DNA of 64,000 nucleotides from Pyropia haitanensis (taxonomy: Eukaryota > Rhodophyta > Bangiophyceae > Bangiales > Bangiaceae), in NCBI GenBank assembly GCA_008729055.1, contig SDUX01000005.1, forward strand, positions 1,059,620 through 1,123,619, given 5' to 3'. Shown here piece after piece: positions 52,501 through 64,000 of the stretch. A model generated the notes under the pieces. That model did no database searches and was not told the origin of the DNA. It worked only from the letters and a program-made list of their open reading frames with translations. The position numbers and the translations under genes were made by a program. Every line of letters starts with the position of its first letter. Position 1 is the stretch's first letter.

Positions 52501-54106
52501 ACGACGGTCGAGGCGGCGGCAGCAACACCGGTGACCGCGGCGGCAGCGAGACCGGCAGCGGCAGCGGCAGCGACCATCGTCGCGGTGGCGAAAACGAGTG
52601 CGACGCTGGCGGCAACAGCAACAGCAGCAGCGGCAGCCGCAGCGACAGACGCCACGGCGGGCACAGGGCCGGCGGCTCAGGCATTGGCGGAAGCACTCGC
52701 ATCGGACGCGGCCGCGAGGTCGGCAGAGCCAGCGGCAGCGGCAAAAACCGTGACGACGGCAGCCGCAGCAGCAGCGGCGGTGGCAGCCACGGTCGGACCG
52801 CCAGTGCCTACGAGAGGCGTCGTGGCCGCGGCAGCAACAGCCGCAGCGGCGGCGCCTGGAGGGGATGGCGGCGATGACACGGTCAATGGCAATTGCCGTG
52901 ACAACGGCGGCGGGAGTATCAGCGACAGAGGGCGCGGTGACAGCCGCGACAGAGACCGCGGCGGCGCCAGCAACAGCGGCAGCGGCTGGGACAGCACCAG
53001 CGGTGAAGACAGCGGCAGCGATAGATGCCGCGGCAGTGGAAGCGACAGAGGCAGGGGCGGCGGCGTGGTGGGCGGCAGCGCCACTGGCGACGACAAAGAG
53101 AGCCGCAGCGGCATCAAACGTGGCCACGCTCGTCGACAAAGAAAGCGACCGCAGCAAATATTGTTGCAGCAATTGACGCCGCGGCAGCGGCCGCGGCAGA
53201 AGCAGCAGCAACGGCCGCGGCAAAGGCCGCGGCAACAGTCCCGGCAGACGCCGCGGCAGCAGTTGCGGCCCAAAGAACGTGACGGCGGCAGCGACAACTG
53301 CAGCGGCAGCCGCGGAGTCAGCAGCGGCAGCGGAACTAGCGGCAGCGGCGGCGGACGCGAGAGCGGCAGCGGAAGCGGCAGCTACAGCTGCAGCCGCGTT
53401 GGCCGCGGCAACGGCAGCAGCGGTAACGCACGCCGCGGAGACGGCACAAAAAACGTCATCGACGGCGACTGCGGGAGCGGTAGGCGCACCAAAAAAAATA
53501 GCCACTCGTGCCACAAACTCCCCGTTCCCGACAACGCCGGCGACAGAAACCGCGCCGGCGGGAGCAACAACGCCCGCTGACGTGGCTGCGGCAGCGGCAG
53601 CGGCGGCCGTCGCGACAGCAGCGGCCCACTGCGACGGCGATCGCGACAGTAGCAGCGGCAGCGGCAGGGGCAAACGCCGCGGCGGCGGCTGCCAAGCGGC
53701 TGTGGCGGCAGCAGCGACAGCGTTCGCTGCGGCGGTAGGGACAGCGGGCAACGGAGGTAGTCGCGAACGCGTCACCAGCAGGGGCCGCAACCGCAGCAAC
53801 GGCTTCGGCAGTGGCCATCGCAGCGGAGGTGGCCGCGACAGCGCCGTAGGCGGCGACGGCAAAGTACTCTGCTGCGCTGGGATCGACAACGCCTTCGGCG
53901 CTGGCCGTGTTGGCAAGAGGGTCGGACGCCGCGGCAACCGCAGCAGTCAGCTGCCACGGCAGCGGCAGCAGGAGCGACAGCTGCAGCGGCCGCAAGAGCG
54001 GCAGAGGCCGCGGCAGGGACAGGCGCCCGGGCGGTTGCAAGGACACATGACGCCTGGGCGGCACTGACCATCGCCGCGGCGTCGGCAGGAACAGCGGGCG
54101 CGGCAG
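49105..54106 (+). repeat. GCN-dominated tract with phase slips, unit 2
   Basis: Copy of the 33.8-38.8 kb tract, with the same phase slips at the equivalent places from 50.1 kb on, so the slips predate the duplication or are shared by the assembly. Confidence 0.7.
49546..49590. repeat. (CGTCGC)n hexanucleotide repeat, unit 2
   Basis: Same repeat and same length in the second unit. Confidence 0.95.
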
Positions 54107-56424
54107 GAGCAGCGACAGCGGCCACGGTCAGCAAAAACTTCGTCGGTAGCGGCTGCCGCCGGTACCGGCGGATGACATCAGCGGCAGCGACAGCGGCCAC
54201 AGTCAGCAAAAACGTCGTCGGCAGCGGCGGCCGCCGGTACCGGCTGACGACATCGCGGTTGACCTTCGGCATCCGCCGCGCTCAGGCTGGCGCACCTTTA
54301 ACGGCGCCAAGAGCAGAAAAGCGCCCGCAGCAGGGCGCCGTCGCCTGGGATGGGAGCCGTCGCCGAACGGGAAGAGAGTCGATCCAGGGACAGGCTGGCA
54401 GCACCGACCCAAGGCAGGGAGCCGCCACCGCCAGACGCGACGCCAACAGCCGGCGCCGCCGCCGCGAACGTCGTTGCGGTGCCGCCGGAAGCGCGCGGCA
54501 TCAGCGCCGACGGCGGGGCGTCAACAGGAAGAAAAACGACGCTGTCGAAGGGGTGGGGGCGTCAACGACACGGCCACAAAGTCCACCGGGGCGTCAAGAA
54601 ATGGCGACAAAAAGCGGGGGAGGGGGAGGGGGGCCAACGGCAAAGAGACGGCGCCGAAAGCGGGGGGCGGGCAAGACAGCGGCGGGGCAGCAAGGGTGGG
54701 GCAGCGCACCAACAGCTGCATGGCGGCGCTGCCGGTGGGGTGGGAGCGAGAAAACCCCTGGCGCCGACAGCGAGGGCAGCGTGGCGCCGACTGCAGGGAG
54801 GCCGAGTAGGCGCGGGGGGGGGGGGCGCGGGGGCAACAGCATCGACGGGGGTGGCAGCGGCAGCGACATGCAGAGGACGGCCTCTATGGGACGGCCGCAC
54901 CGACGGAGACGGGGCGAAGGGGGGCCGCATGATGACGGGGGGAGGAGGCGGCAACGACAGCAGAGCCAGCGGGGCCGGCCGTGGCGGCGGCGGGGGACAG
55001 GCTTGACCGGACAACGGCGGCGACAAAGAGGGGAGGCCGCCAAGACCGCCACAACGGGAAGGGCGTCGCCGACGCCCGACTCGGGGCAGCAACGTAAGGG
55101 GGGACGGTGGACCGCTGCCGGGGTAGCGGCAGCGGGGGAAAGGGCGGCAATAAAAACCCGAGGCGGCGCCAGGCGGCGGCGATACAATAACGGGTTGGCG
55201 CCGGCAACAACCGCGGGACGATTGGTATGACAGAGGCGGCGACGCTCCGAGACGACGACCGCCGACGCATCAACACGGGAAGGACGGGTACGAAAAGCAG
55301 CGACGCTTGCACGCCGGGGCCCCATCCCCGATGGGGGGGCTACAACATCCAGAGCCGCTCGCGAGCGGCCTCAATCAAACATGCTGCGCGCAGCTGCAAG
55401 TGCAAATGCGCCATCGACGACGGTAGGGCGATGTTGATGCGGGGAGCGGCCGTGGGTCAGCAACGGCGGCAGTGACGGGAGGGAGGAGAGGCTTGAAAAC
55501 CCGGGCAGGCGGCCGCACCAACAGGGGAGGGGCGGCGACAGCAACAGGAAAAGTGCGCCGACGGCGGTGATGGCTGGCCGATGGGGTTGGGCGACGGCGG
55601 CGGCGCGGCGTCACCGACGGGGGGGGAGCTTGTCGGCGAGTGGAGTGTAGCAGCGGTGAGGAAGGGAAAATCCCACCATTGGGAGACGAAGGGCGGCCAC
55701 GGAGCGTGGTGCGGCTTGACGATGTGGAGAGTAGGTACCAGCAGCAACGCAGGCGGAACAGCCGCCGTGAGGGCGTGAGTGCTCTCGACGACAGGGAAGG
55801 CGGAGGGCGACGACTGCTGAAGCGGCGCAGCAACACGGGCACGACGGTGGCCTCGGGAGGCGCGGACCACCACGTCAGTGGACAACGCCATCCACGGCCG
55901 GCAAAGTGCGGCAAACCCCACGAGGACACGGAGTGCGGTAGAACTGACGACCGACGGCGGCGTGACGACGCGTCCGCCACGTTGCCAGGCGTCGGGCGCC
56001 CACGGCGGCCGACAGGGTGACGACGGGAGCGGTAGCCCCACCGCCATGACGGAAGAAACGGGGTGACGCCCGTCTCATCAGCGTAGACGTCAGCGGCGGC
56101 GGGATCAGGTGGGGACAAGGGCGGGCGGGGGGAAACGGGGGGGAGCGGCGCCACCAGGTGGGCGGCGGCAGCGACGTGCGGCTGGCACCGTCGACGGCTG
56201 GCAGGAATTCCCAGCGGCGGGTGCGGTCGTGCTGCCGACGATAGAGGCGGTGCCGTCACGACCGCCGCGTCGGCGACGGCGCGGCGCCCGCCATGTCACG
56301 GCGAGGGAGTAGGGCTCGCGGCCGCGCGGGCGGCGGTGGGCTCGCCGGGCGTCATTATATACACCTTCCCCCTCCCCGCCTCCCCAGCCTACCCGCTCGC
56401 CCGACCGGGCACCGTGCCCGCGCG

Positions 56425-56459
<35 letters not shown>

Positions 56460-59400
56460 TACATCCCTCACACAACCAAACGGCAGACGGCAGGGGGCGC
56501 GGGGGGAGAAAGTTCCCGCCAACAACCGATGCCGCGTTGCCGCGTCGTCCACCAGGGGATGAATCCGCCGGCCGCGACGGCGTACCAATCGCTTGGCAGG
56601 AGCGCGGGAGGGAGAAAGGGGGGTGGGGGGGTGGGGTGCGGAGAAGGTTGTGGAGGGGGAAAGCGGCCGCCCGCCGCCCGTCGCGGCGTGGCGGGGGCGG
56701 GGTGGCAGACCGGCGGGGGGGAGCTTCTGGGTCGGGCGGGGGGGTGCGGGAATGGACGGCCAATGGCGGGAGCGGACGAGCGGGGCGTGGAGGGGGGGAG
56801 GTGCGCGCAGCCGCGACTGCGCAGAGGGCGAGCGCGGGAGGCGCGCCGCCGCCGCGCCAGGCAGGGCGCCGCGCCGTGGCGCGGCCCGTCCGCGGCCGCC
56901 GCGCGCCGCGGCCGCGGAGTGGGGACGGGGGCGGGATGGCGGCGCGGTGCGGCGGCGCGGCGGCTGCGGCACGGCGGCCGCCACCACGCGAGCCCGCAGC
57001 CGCCGCGACGGCAGCGGCAGCCGCGTTTGGGGTATTGGGGGCGGGACCGGCACCGCGAGGCGGCGTGAGTGCCCCTCGCCGCGCCCCCCCGTCTGCATTC
57101 ACCCCTCTCCCGCCACCTGCGCCGCGCACGGTGCCGTGCGCGGCGGCCGGCGCCGGCGGTCCCGCAGGTTCAAACCGCACCCGTCGCTGCCCGCAGGCCG
57201 CGGCGGCCGTCCCGTCCCGCGCGACCGCGCGCGACGCTGGGCAGAGACGGGAGCGGTTGGCGGTGGGGGGGGGGGGGAACCGCGGGTGGCCAGCCGCAGC
57301 CGCCACGCAGCGGGTGGGGGGGGTTGGCGGCGCGTGGCCCCGGCGCGGGCGGCCGCTGCGACGCGCCAACGTGGTAGGCTGCTGCGGCGGCCGCCGCGGC
57401 GCGCGGTGTCCCGTCGGTCGGCCGGCGTGGCGGGAGGCGACCGCCAGCCGTACCCGGGCAGGCTGTTCTTTTTGTTTTTTTTTTGGAGGGGGAGGGGGGG
57501 TTGGCCGCTTCGCCACCTGCCAGGTGTGTGCCGGCAGCCATCGGGACGAGCGCGCTGGGCGGGGCGCCGCGCGCCCGGGATCTGTGGCGAGAAACGAGCG
57601 GAGCGGGCTGCGGCGTGGCCGGCCGGCCGCGTCTGTCGGCAGCCCTCCCCGCCACACGCCCACGTCAGCTGTGTCTCGAGGGTGATTGGCCGGACCGTCC
57701 GGAGGGGCCCACCCACACCGCGTCCGCACACGGGCACCCGTGAGGTGTGCGCGACCCAAAACGAACCCGGGCAGCGGCCGGCAATGGCGGGCACTGCGCG
57801 GGGCGGCGCGACGCTCGCCGCGCCGTTGCGGTCGCGGCCTTCCCGGTCTGCGGCGGCCGCCACCAGCCCCCCGGCGGCACCCACAAAAAGAGAAAATCTG
57901 AGACGCGGCACAGTACCCCCGCGCAACCAGTCGGCGCGAGCGGCACGCCGTGACCGTGGGTGCGGTCGTTTTCAGTTTTTTTGCTTAATTCATGCAGGCA
58001 GCCGCTCGCGCCCCACCCCGCTCGCCGCACCCGACAGGCGCAACCACCCACAGATGGGGGGGAAAAGCGGCGCGCCGGCGCCGCCCCGGCCGCAGCTAAA
58101 CGGCGCGTGCCGCATCCCCGCCCCCTCTCGCCAGCCAGGTCGGGCGGCGTCACGACATACGCAGCGTGCCGTGGCGGCAGAGGGGCCGGGGTACCCGACG
58201 GGGCGCCCCCCCCGGCGACGGCATGCGGCCACGGATGACCCCAGCGGGATGCTGCAGCGCCGCTCGTGGGGGTCGCCTCGCCAGCGCGCGAAAAAAGGCA
58301 CACAAAAAAAACGGCCTGGGCGTGGGGCGCTAGCCCGCGCGCTCCGCACATGGGCGGGGGGGGGGGCCGCACAAAGGCGGCCTGCCACCCGCACGCGCCG
58401 CGGTCCGGACGGGGTGGAACGCCGGCGGCCGAGAGCTGCCTGCCGCGGGCGCACCCCCTGCCCACCCGTGGTCCTCCCGAGCGGTTCTCTGCTGCATACC
58501 CCAACAACGGGCGCCGTGGGGGTGGGGGGGGATCGGCACCGGTGGCGGCCGCCGCGGGAAAGCGCTGTCGGCGGCGGCCGCCAGCTGCCGCTGCCCACCG
58601 CACCGCGCGGCGGCGCGCGCGCGCCTGCTGCGACCGCGGCGCGGCCCGCGGCGAGTAGCGACCGCGGCGGCGGGCGGCGACGGCGCCTCTCCGCCCTCCC
58701 CCCCTTTCCACGGCGGGCTACGCCGTCGTCTGGCGCGCGCGACGGCCGTGGCGGGCTCGCGCCACGACCACGAGTGGCGCCCGCGTGCGCGCCGCGGGAA
58801 GGGCGAGCGGCCGCCGGCGGGCGCTCCCGCCATCGAGGCCGCCCCGCCGCGCCCGCCCGCCGCGCCGCGCGCGGAGCCGTCACTCGGCGCCTGCCGGCAT
58901 CGGCGCCGCCCGCGTCCCCGTCCCGTCCCTCCCAGCCCCCGCTCGCCCGCGCGAGCGCGCGGGCGCGCGCACCCCGCCGCGCGCGACTGCGGGCCCACCC
59001 CCCCACGGCCCGCCACTGGCCGCGCTCCCGCTCTGTCGCGGCCCCGCTCGTTGGCTGCGCCGCCTATATCTACCCCTCTTCCCCCTGTGTGGGCGAGCGC
59101 GGTCGCCACCCGCTGGCCGTTGTAGGCTGTCGGCCATCCGGCCGTCGTCGTCGCGGCCACCCGTCGCAGCGCCCGATGGCACCGCCGTCGGCGCCACCCG
59201 GCCGGGCCGCTGTCACCGGCGGTGCCGCCTGAAGCAGACGGCGTTGTGCGTCGATGCGGCTGCTGCGGTCGCGGATACGGTCGCCGCCGCCAATGTTGTT
59301 CCTGCACGTGCCACCGCGAGCGGCCGCGCCCGTCTCGCACGCGCCGGGAGTGCACGCGTGGGCGTGGACCCTCCGTGATGTGCTTCCCCCCATCACCACG

Positions 59401-61319
59401 GTAGGCTTTCTTTGTCCCGATGCTTGTCCACTGTTTGTTTGCGGTTTGTTGTTCCCCTTCTTGGCGACGTGTGCTTCTTGTCTCCCTCCTCCCCCGTGAG
59501 AGATGTTTTGGAGTGTCCCTCCTGATTGTCCGCTGCCTTTTTCGCCGTCCTCCTTCCCCCCTCTCCGAAACCGGCGGCTCCCTGTGTGGCGTGCTTGGAC
59601 AACCCTGCCGCCGGCCGCCCCCTCCCCGTGGCAATGGCGGCGCCGTGCCGCCAGGTGCGGACGGCGGTGGCGTGTTGAGGCGCCTCCCTCGTATCGTGCG
59701 AGCGTCGGGGTGGTGGGGGGCCAGTGGTCTGGCGCCCGACTCTCCGCCCCCCGCGCCAGCCGTCCCCGCCCGCTGCTATGGCTCAAGAGCCGGGAGGGCG
59801 GCGAGGGGACTGGCGTTGGGTGGACGACGGCGCCGGGCGCGTCGCGGAGTCGGCGGGCGGGGGGCAGCAAGGGGCGGAGGCGGCGCACGACGGCTCGCCC
59901 CTCGCCGGCCCCACTGACTCACAGCGTCCTCGCTCCGCTGCTACAACGTTTCGGTAGCGTACCGTTCATGTTGGAGTGGTGCGTTTGTTCGCTTCCGGAT
60001 CTGTGTGGTTGGGCGGTTTTATCACCGTGGACCGTACTGTTGTGCCGCTTCTGACATTCACGTCCTGTTTGCTGTTCGTTGCTGTTTTTGTTTGCCTTGG
60101 TCGGTGGCCTGTTGAGCTGGTTCCCGCCTCAGGTTCCTGTCGTTCCGCCGATACGAGCTTTGTCGCCGATTGCCCTCGTCTCTCTGCCTCCCCGTCTCTT
60201 CTCGCTGCGTCACCCGCCACCGTCCATGTGCTGCTGTTGAGGTTTGCTGCCGGCACCTGCTGCAGGCGTTGACAGAGTGCGACGGCGGCAAGGCACGGGC
60301 TGGGAGCTGTTGCTGCAGGCGGCCGCGATGGCCGTTGCACTTGCAGGGGGGCGCGGCCGCGTTGCGCGTCGGTGGCTCGTCTCGCCAAGGGCGGGGGCGG
60401 TCGCCGCAGCTCGTCGTCGCGGCGTTGGCGCCCCCCCCCGTGGCGGCAATGGCGGGTGGCGGCGGCACGAGTGCGGTGCGGTGTCGCCGTCGGCCGGCTT
60501 GGAGGGTGCGCGCCGCGCCGCGTTTTGGCGTCGCCCTCCGCGCGCCTGCCGCCCGTGTTGACGGCGGTTGGCGGCGGGACGGCACCGTTGGGTCACCGCC
60601 CCCCCGTTGTTGACGTTGGTGGCGGCCGCTGCTGGCGGCCGCCGCCCGTTTGCTTTCTTGGGTGGGCCGTGGGGACCCCGGCGGGCGGCTGCGGTCATCT
60701 GACAGGCGGCGAGACAGTACGCGCACTGCGGGTGGCGGCGGGGAGCGCCGCCCCGTTGACGCGGTGGCGGTGTTTTTCTCGCGCATGGGGCGGCGAGCGG
60801 CGTCGTCAAGGTGAGCGGGGGGCACCCAACGGTGGCAACGTTTGCGGGCGCTGCTGGAGTGGCGACGTGTCGCCACTAGCGTCGCCTTGTGACGTCAGCT
60901 GGTGGCAGTGACGGCGGTGCGCGAATGGCCACCACTGCTAGCTTTGGCGGCGTGCGTCACCCTGACGGCGCGCCGGCGTTTGCAGTTAATGGCCAAGTGG
61001 ACCGGAACCGGCAAGGCAGGCACAGCGGGCGCACGTTACCGGAGCTGCTGACCTGTGCCGCGCCTCGTTGGTGGGGGCGCGACGCTTGACGGTCGTGGAG
61101 CGGTCCCGCTGTTGGCGGCGCGGCGGCTGCGCCGGGCGGCTCCTGGCGTTGGCGGCGAGCAGGCGCTGCTGGACGGGGGCGTCGCCCTCGCCGCTGGCGT
61201 TGGCGGCGGGCGGCCCGTGTGAGACTGGCAGGTGGCGGTCACCGTCTGCATTGATGGCGCGCGGCTGCTGCCGTCGGCGGGGGTCGGTGTTTCTCGCCGC
61301 CGGCTGCGGCGGCGACCGG

Positions 61320-64000
61320 CTATGGAGGCGGTCCATGCACACTAGCATCGCCCACCGCAGCCGGCTGGCGTTGACCACGTCAGCGCGGTTGCGCTCACGG
61401 GGTGCCGCCCCCATGTGTCTCGACGGACCCTGTTATGCTTCACCGTCCCGGGAAAGCTGCTGACAGCGGCGAGTGCTGCGCGCGCGGCGGTGGCGGCGTG
61501 GCTATAGCACCGCCTCGCGGCGGCAGACATGACGGCAGAAGCCACGCCGTCGGCTCGCTCCGGGCCCAACGTGCAGGGCGGCTGTGGCGACTGTGAACAC
61601 CCGCTGTCACGCCGTGCGCGCTGGCCGAGGCACGCGCGCTGAGCAACGACGGCGGCGGCGGCAGCGGCGGCGGCCGTGGTGGTGGTGTCGACCACCGCGG
61701 TGCGGCTGGCGTCGACGGCGGGTCTTCAGCGTCGGCGGGGCGGGTCGTCGTGTGCGCCGGCGCGGTCTGCTGGAAACTGCCGAGGTCGAGTGTGCAAAGT
61801 TCGACTTGGCAACGAGGCTCCGTCCGCACCTTGCCCCAGGCCTAGCCTCTTCCGCTCACCCGACCGGCGCTCTAACCCTAACGCCCAACGCCGCCCCTGC
61901 TAACGCCTCCGCGGCCACCGCCGCCACAGCCGCCGCCACAGCCGCCGCCGCAGCCGCCGCCGCCGCCGTCCCGCCGCGAGGACGGATCCACGGCCTGGCG
62001 GTCGGCGACAACGTCGGTGGCGACGGGTCGGGGCAGATACAGTAGCGACCGTCCGATGCAGGCATTGCCAGCTGCCGCCGCCATCGACGCAGAAATGCCG
62101 GCGCTCGTGACGGTTCCGAAGCGGCCGACAGCGTCGTCATTGGCAGTGCCGCTGTTCCCACCACCGCCCCCTCCCCCCCCCCGCCATTGCTGTGCCACCC
62201 CGCACCGGTTGGTGGCACCACCACCACCGCCACTACATGGCAGAGGAGACGGAGACGACCACCGCCGCCACCGCCAGCTGCCCATAGGGGAACTGGCAAC
62301 CGCGGCCACCGCCGCCGACGCGGCCGCCACCGGCGTGACCGCCAAGTGGCCCCGCCGCCGCCGCCGCCGTCGCCGCTGCAGTTGCCGGCCTCCCCGCCGC
62401 AGCCCCTCCTTCCATTGGGGGGGTGGCGACACCGGATGGTGGTTGGAGCGGCGCCGCACTCACCCCCTCGCCCCGCCTGCGCCGTGGCCGATGTTGCCGC
62501 CGCTGCCTCCGCTGTGAAAAGCGGGAGTAGGGAGGTTGGGCGGTGCCAGGCGCCGTCGTCACCTCGGCTGTCACCGTCGCCGCCGCCGCCAACCAACAGG
62601 CGTGCATGATGCGGCCGCCGCGGCAGCCGAGCATGAGCACCGCCGACCTGCCTCAGAAGTGTCTATGCGGGGAGCGCGCCCCCCCCCCCCGATGCGCCGC
62701 GCCCTCTGCACCCTTCACCCCCACCACCCCTACCACCGCCTCTGCGGCTCACCACATCGGCCGACAACCTCCCCGCCGCCGCTCTCACTGCCACTGCTGC
62801 CCGCCGCTGCCGCTCCGCCGCCGTCTCACGGCCGACATCAGCTACCCTTCCGCCTCGGCAGTCGCCCGGCACCACCACCGACACCGCTGACCCGACCGCC
62901 CGCCCGCCTTGTGCGCCCTCATAGCAACGGGGGAGGGCAGGTGCCGCCGCGGCAGGGGGGCTACACCGGTGGAAGATAAAGCGTGAGGGGGGGCGCCGGC
63001 GGGTGGCACTTTGGGGGGAGAGGGGGGGGGGGGGCGCCCCAGCCGCGGCCACCGCCATCCACGGCGCTGTAGTGGCGCCGGCACCCTGGCGCCGGCAGTG
63101 GCGGCGGCGGCGGCGGGGGCGACAGCGACGATGGCGGCGGCGGCGACGGGGGCGGCGGGGGCGGCGGAGGCGGCGGAGGCGGCGGCGGAAATGGCGCCGA
63201 CGCCCGCCGGGGCGGCCGCCGCCGCCGACGGCGTGGCCGCCGAGGCCGCCTCATCGGTGCTGATCCGCTGACCAGCCGCTCCCTCCGCCACGACGGCCCG
63301 GCCGCCGCCGGTGCGCCCGCGGCGGGTCAGCAGCAACGCCTACCCCCCGCCGCCCCCCTTCCCCCCCACAATCCAAAGACAGCCACCTCAAGTTCGGGCG
63401 AAGCAGCGGCCCCCCCCCCCCCCCTCCCGGCCGCACACCCGCTTCCCCGAGGGGCATGCGGCCCACGCCACCGCCATCCCCCTCCGCTCGACCCTCGCAA
63501 CGACCCCACCCCCCGGCGATCCCGGCCAGCCATCCGGGGCTTAGCCTCCTCCCGCCGACCACGCCCTCCCCTCGCGAGCGCCAGCGCCGCCGCGGCGAGG
63601 GTGCCGCTCGCGGACCGTCCACCGCCCGCGGCGGGGACGCGCGACAGCCAGGCGGCGACGCCCCAGCTGGCGGGGAGGCGCCGCGACAGGGCCGTGCCGA
63701 GCCGTCATGCCGCCGTGCCGCGGCCGGCCGGTTTAGCCGCCGCGGCGCATCCGCGAGAGCGGGGCGAGACAAAGAAGAACAGGGCGGGGAGAGGAGGGGG
63801 GTGGAGGGGGGGGAGGGGGGGACGCAGAGTGCGCCGACGCTGAAGGGGGGCGGGCGGTGGCCGAGGCCGCGGCGGTCCTGGCGGTTCCTGGCGAGGGCGT
63901 CCGACAAGCGCGACGCCGCCGTCGGCCGGGGGTTCGGAGCGGATGTCCCGGCGGACACGCGCCGCGCGCCGCGGTGCGGGGGTGCCCGCCTGCGGGCCGC
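61320..64000. repeat. Macrosatellite unit 3 (partial, cut by window end)
   Basis: The first 2,681 bp of a third unit. It shares the unit-2 alleles at every clustered substitution checked, and adds many 1-2 bp indels of its own between about 62.1 and 64.0 kb. Confidence 0.93.

Larger units (their letters stand above)
46010..61319. repeat. Macrosatellite unit 2 (15,310 bp)
   Basis: Direct tandem copy of unit 1, offset 15,301-15,310 bp. It differs by about 14 substitutions clustered in the interval equivalent to 31.5-33.1 kb, plus homopolymer length changes. Outside that cluster I saw no substitutions. Confidence 0.95.

Noticed and set aside
30709..61319. Tandem 15.3-kb units as a ribosomal DNA array
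   Set aside because: No 18S, 5.8S, 28S or 5S core sequence is recognisable on either strand.
30709..64000. Dozens of long open frames on both strands of the 15.3-kb unit (several over 300 codons)
   Set aside because: They overlap in up to five frames, are Arg, Pro, Gly or Ala-rich by composition, have no domains, and their extents differ between near-identical units because homopolymer lengths differ.

Overview
The window is very GC-rich, intron-poor eukaryotic nuclear DNA. It is full of G or C homopolymers (longest seen: G24 at 19699-19722) and GCN/CCG trinucleotide tracts. It carries a Ty1/copia retrotransposon, a PIF/Harbinger DNA transposon with its Myb-like partner gene, Tourist-like MITEs with TTA/TAA target duplications, a gene with GT-AG introns, and secreted-protein genes rich in Ala, Thr and Pro. 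This mix best fits a bangiophyte red alga (Porphyra/Pyropia type). That assignment is inference from composition and gene content; no rRNA or organelle gene is present to prove it.

Layout. 1-6.7 kb: an autonomous-looking PIF/Harbinger element, with a Myb/SANT-like gene on + (1650-3638) converging on a DDE transposase of the Plant_tran type on - (4367-6151), flanked by short tandem repeats. 7.7-11.1 kb: two related Tourist-like MITEs in opposite orientation (7697-8981 and 10491-11054), each with an intact 3-bp duplication. 11.3-11.6 kb: a small hypothetical gene. 12.0-19.1 kb: a full-length, apparently recent copia element (LTRs of 409 bp differing at three positions; gag and pol open, pol in the -1 frame). 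20.3-30.6 kb: host genes separated by low-complexity DNA. These are a three-exon secreted Thr/Pro-rich protein (-), the last exon of a Vms1/ANKZF1-like ribosome-quality-control factor (-), a frame-broken secreted beta-propeller fragment (+), and a secreted choice-of-anchor-A protein (-).

30,709-64,000: tandem copies of one 15.3-kb unit (two complete, a third cut by the window end). The unit has no rRNA, tRNA, transposase, reverse transcriptase or other recognisable gene. It holds poly-C/poly-G tracts, a GCN-dominated stretch of about 4 kb in which the Ala-coding phase slips repeatedly, a CCG repeat next to a TATATA motif, and a T/G-rich section. It looks like a macrosatellite. Units 1 and 2 are almost identical except for a cluster of substitutions in one 1.6-kb stretch, where units 2 and 3 agree against unit 1.

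The genes do not form one pathway. Copia and Harbinger supply mobility functions, the MITEs are the sort of element a Harbinger transposase mobilises, three host loci encode or once encoded secreted or cell-surface proteins, and one encodes a cytosolic translation quality-control factor. The 15.3-kb array is the least explained part of the window.
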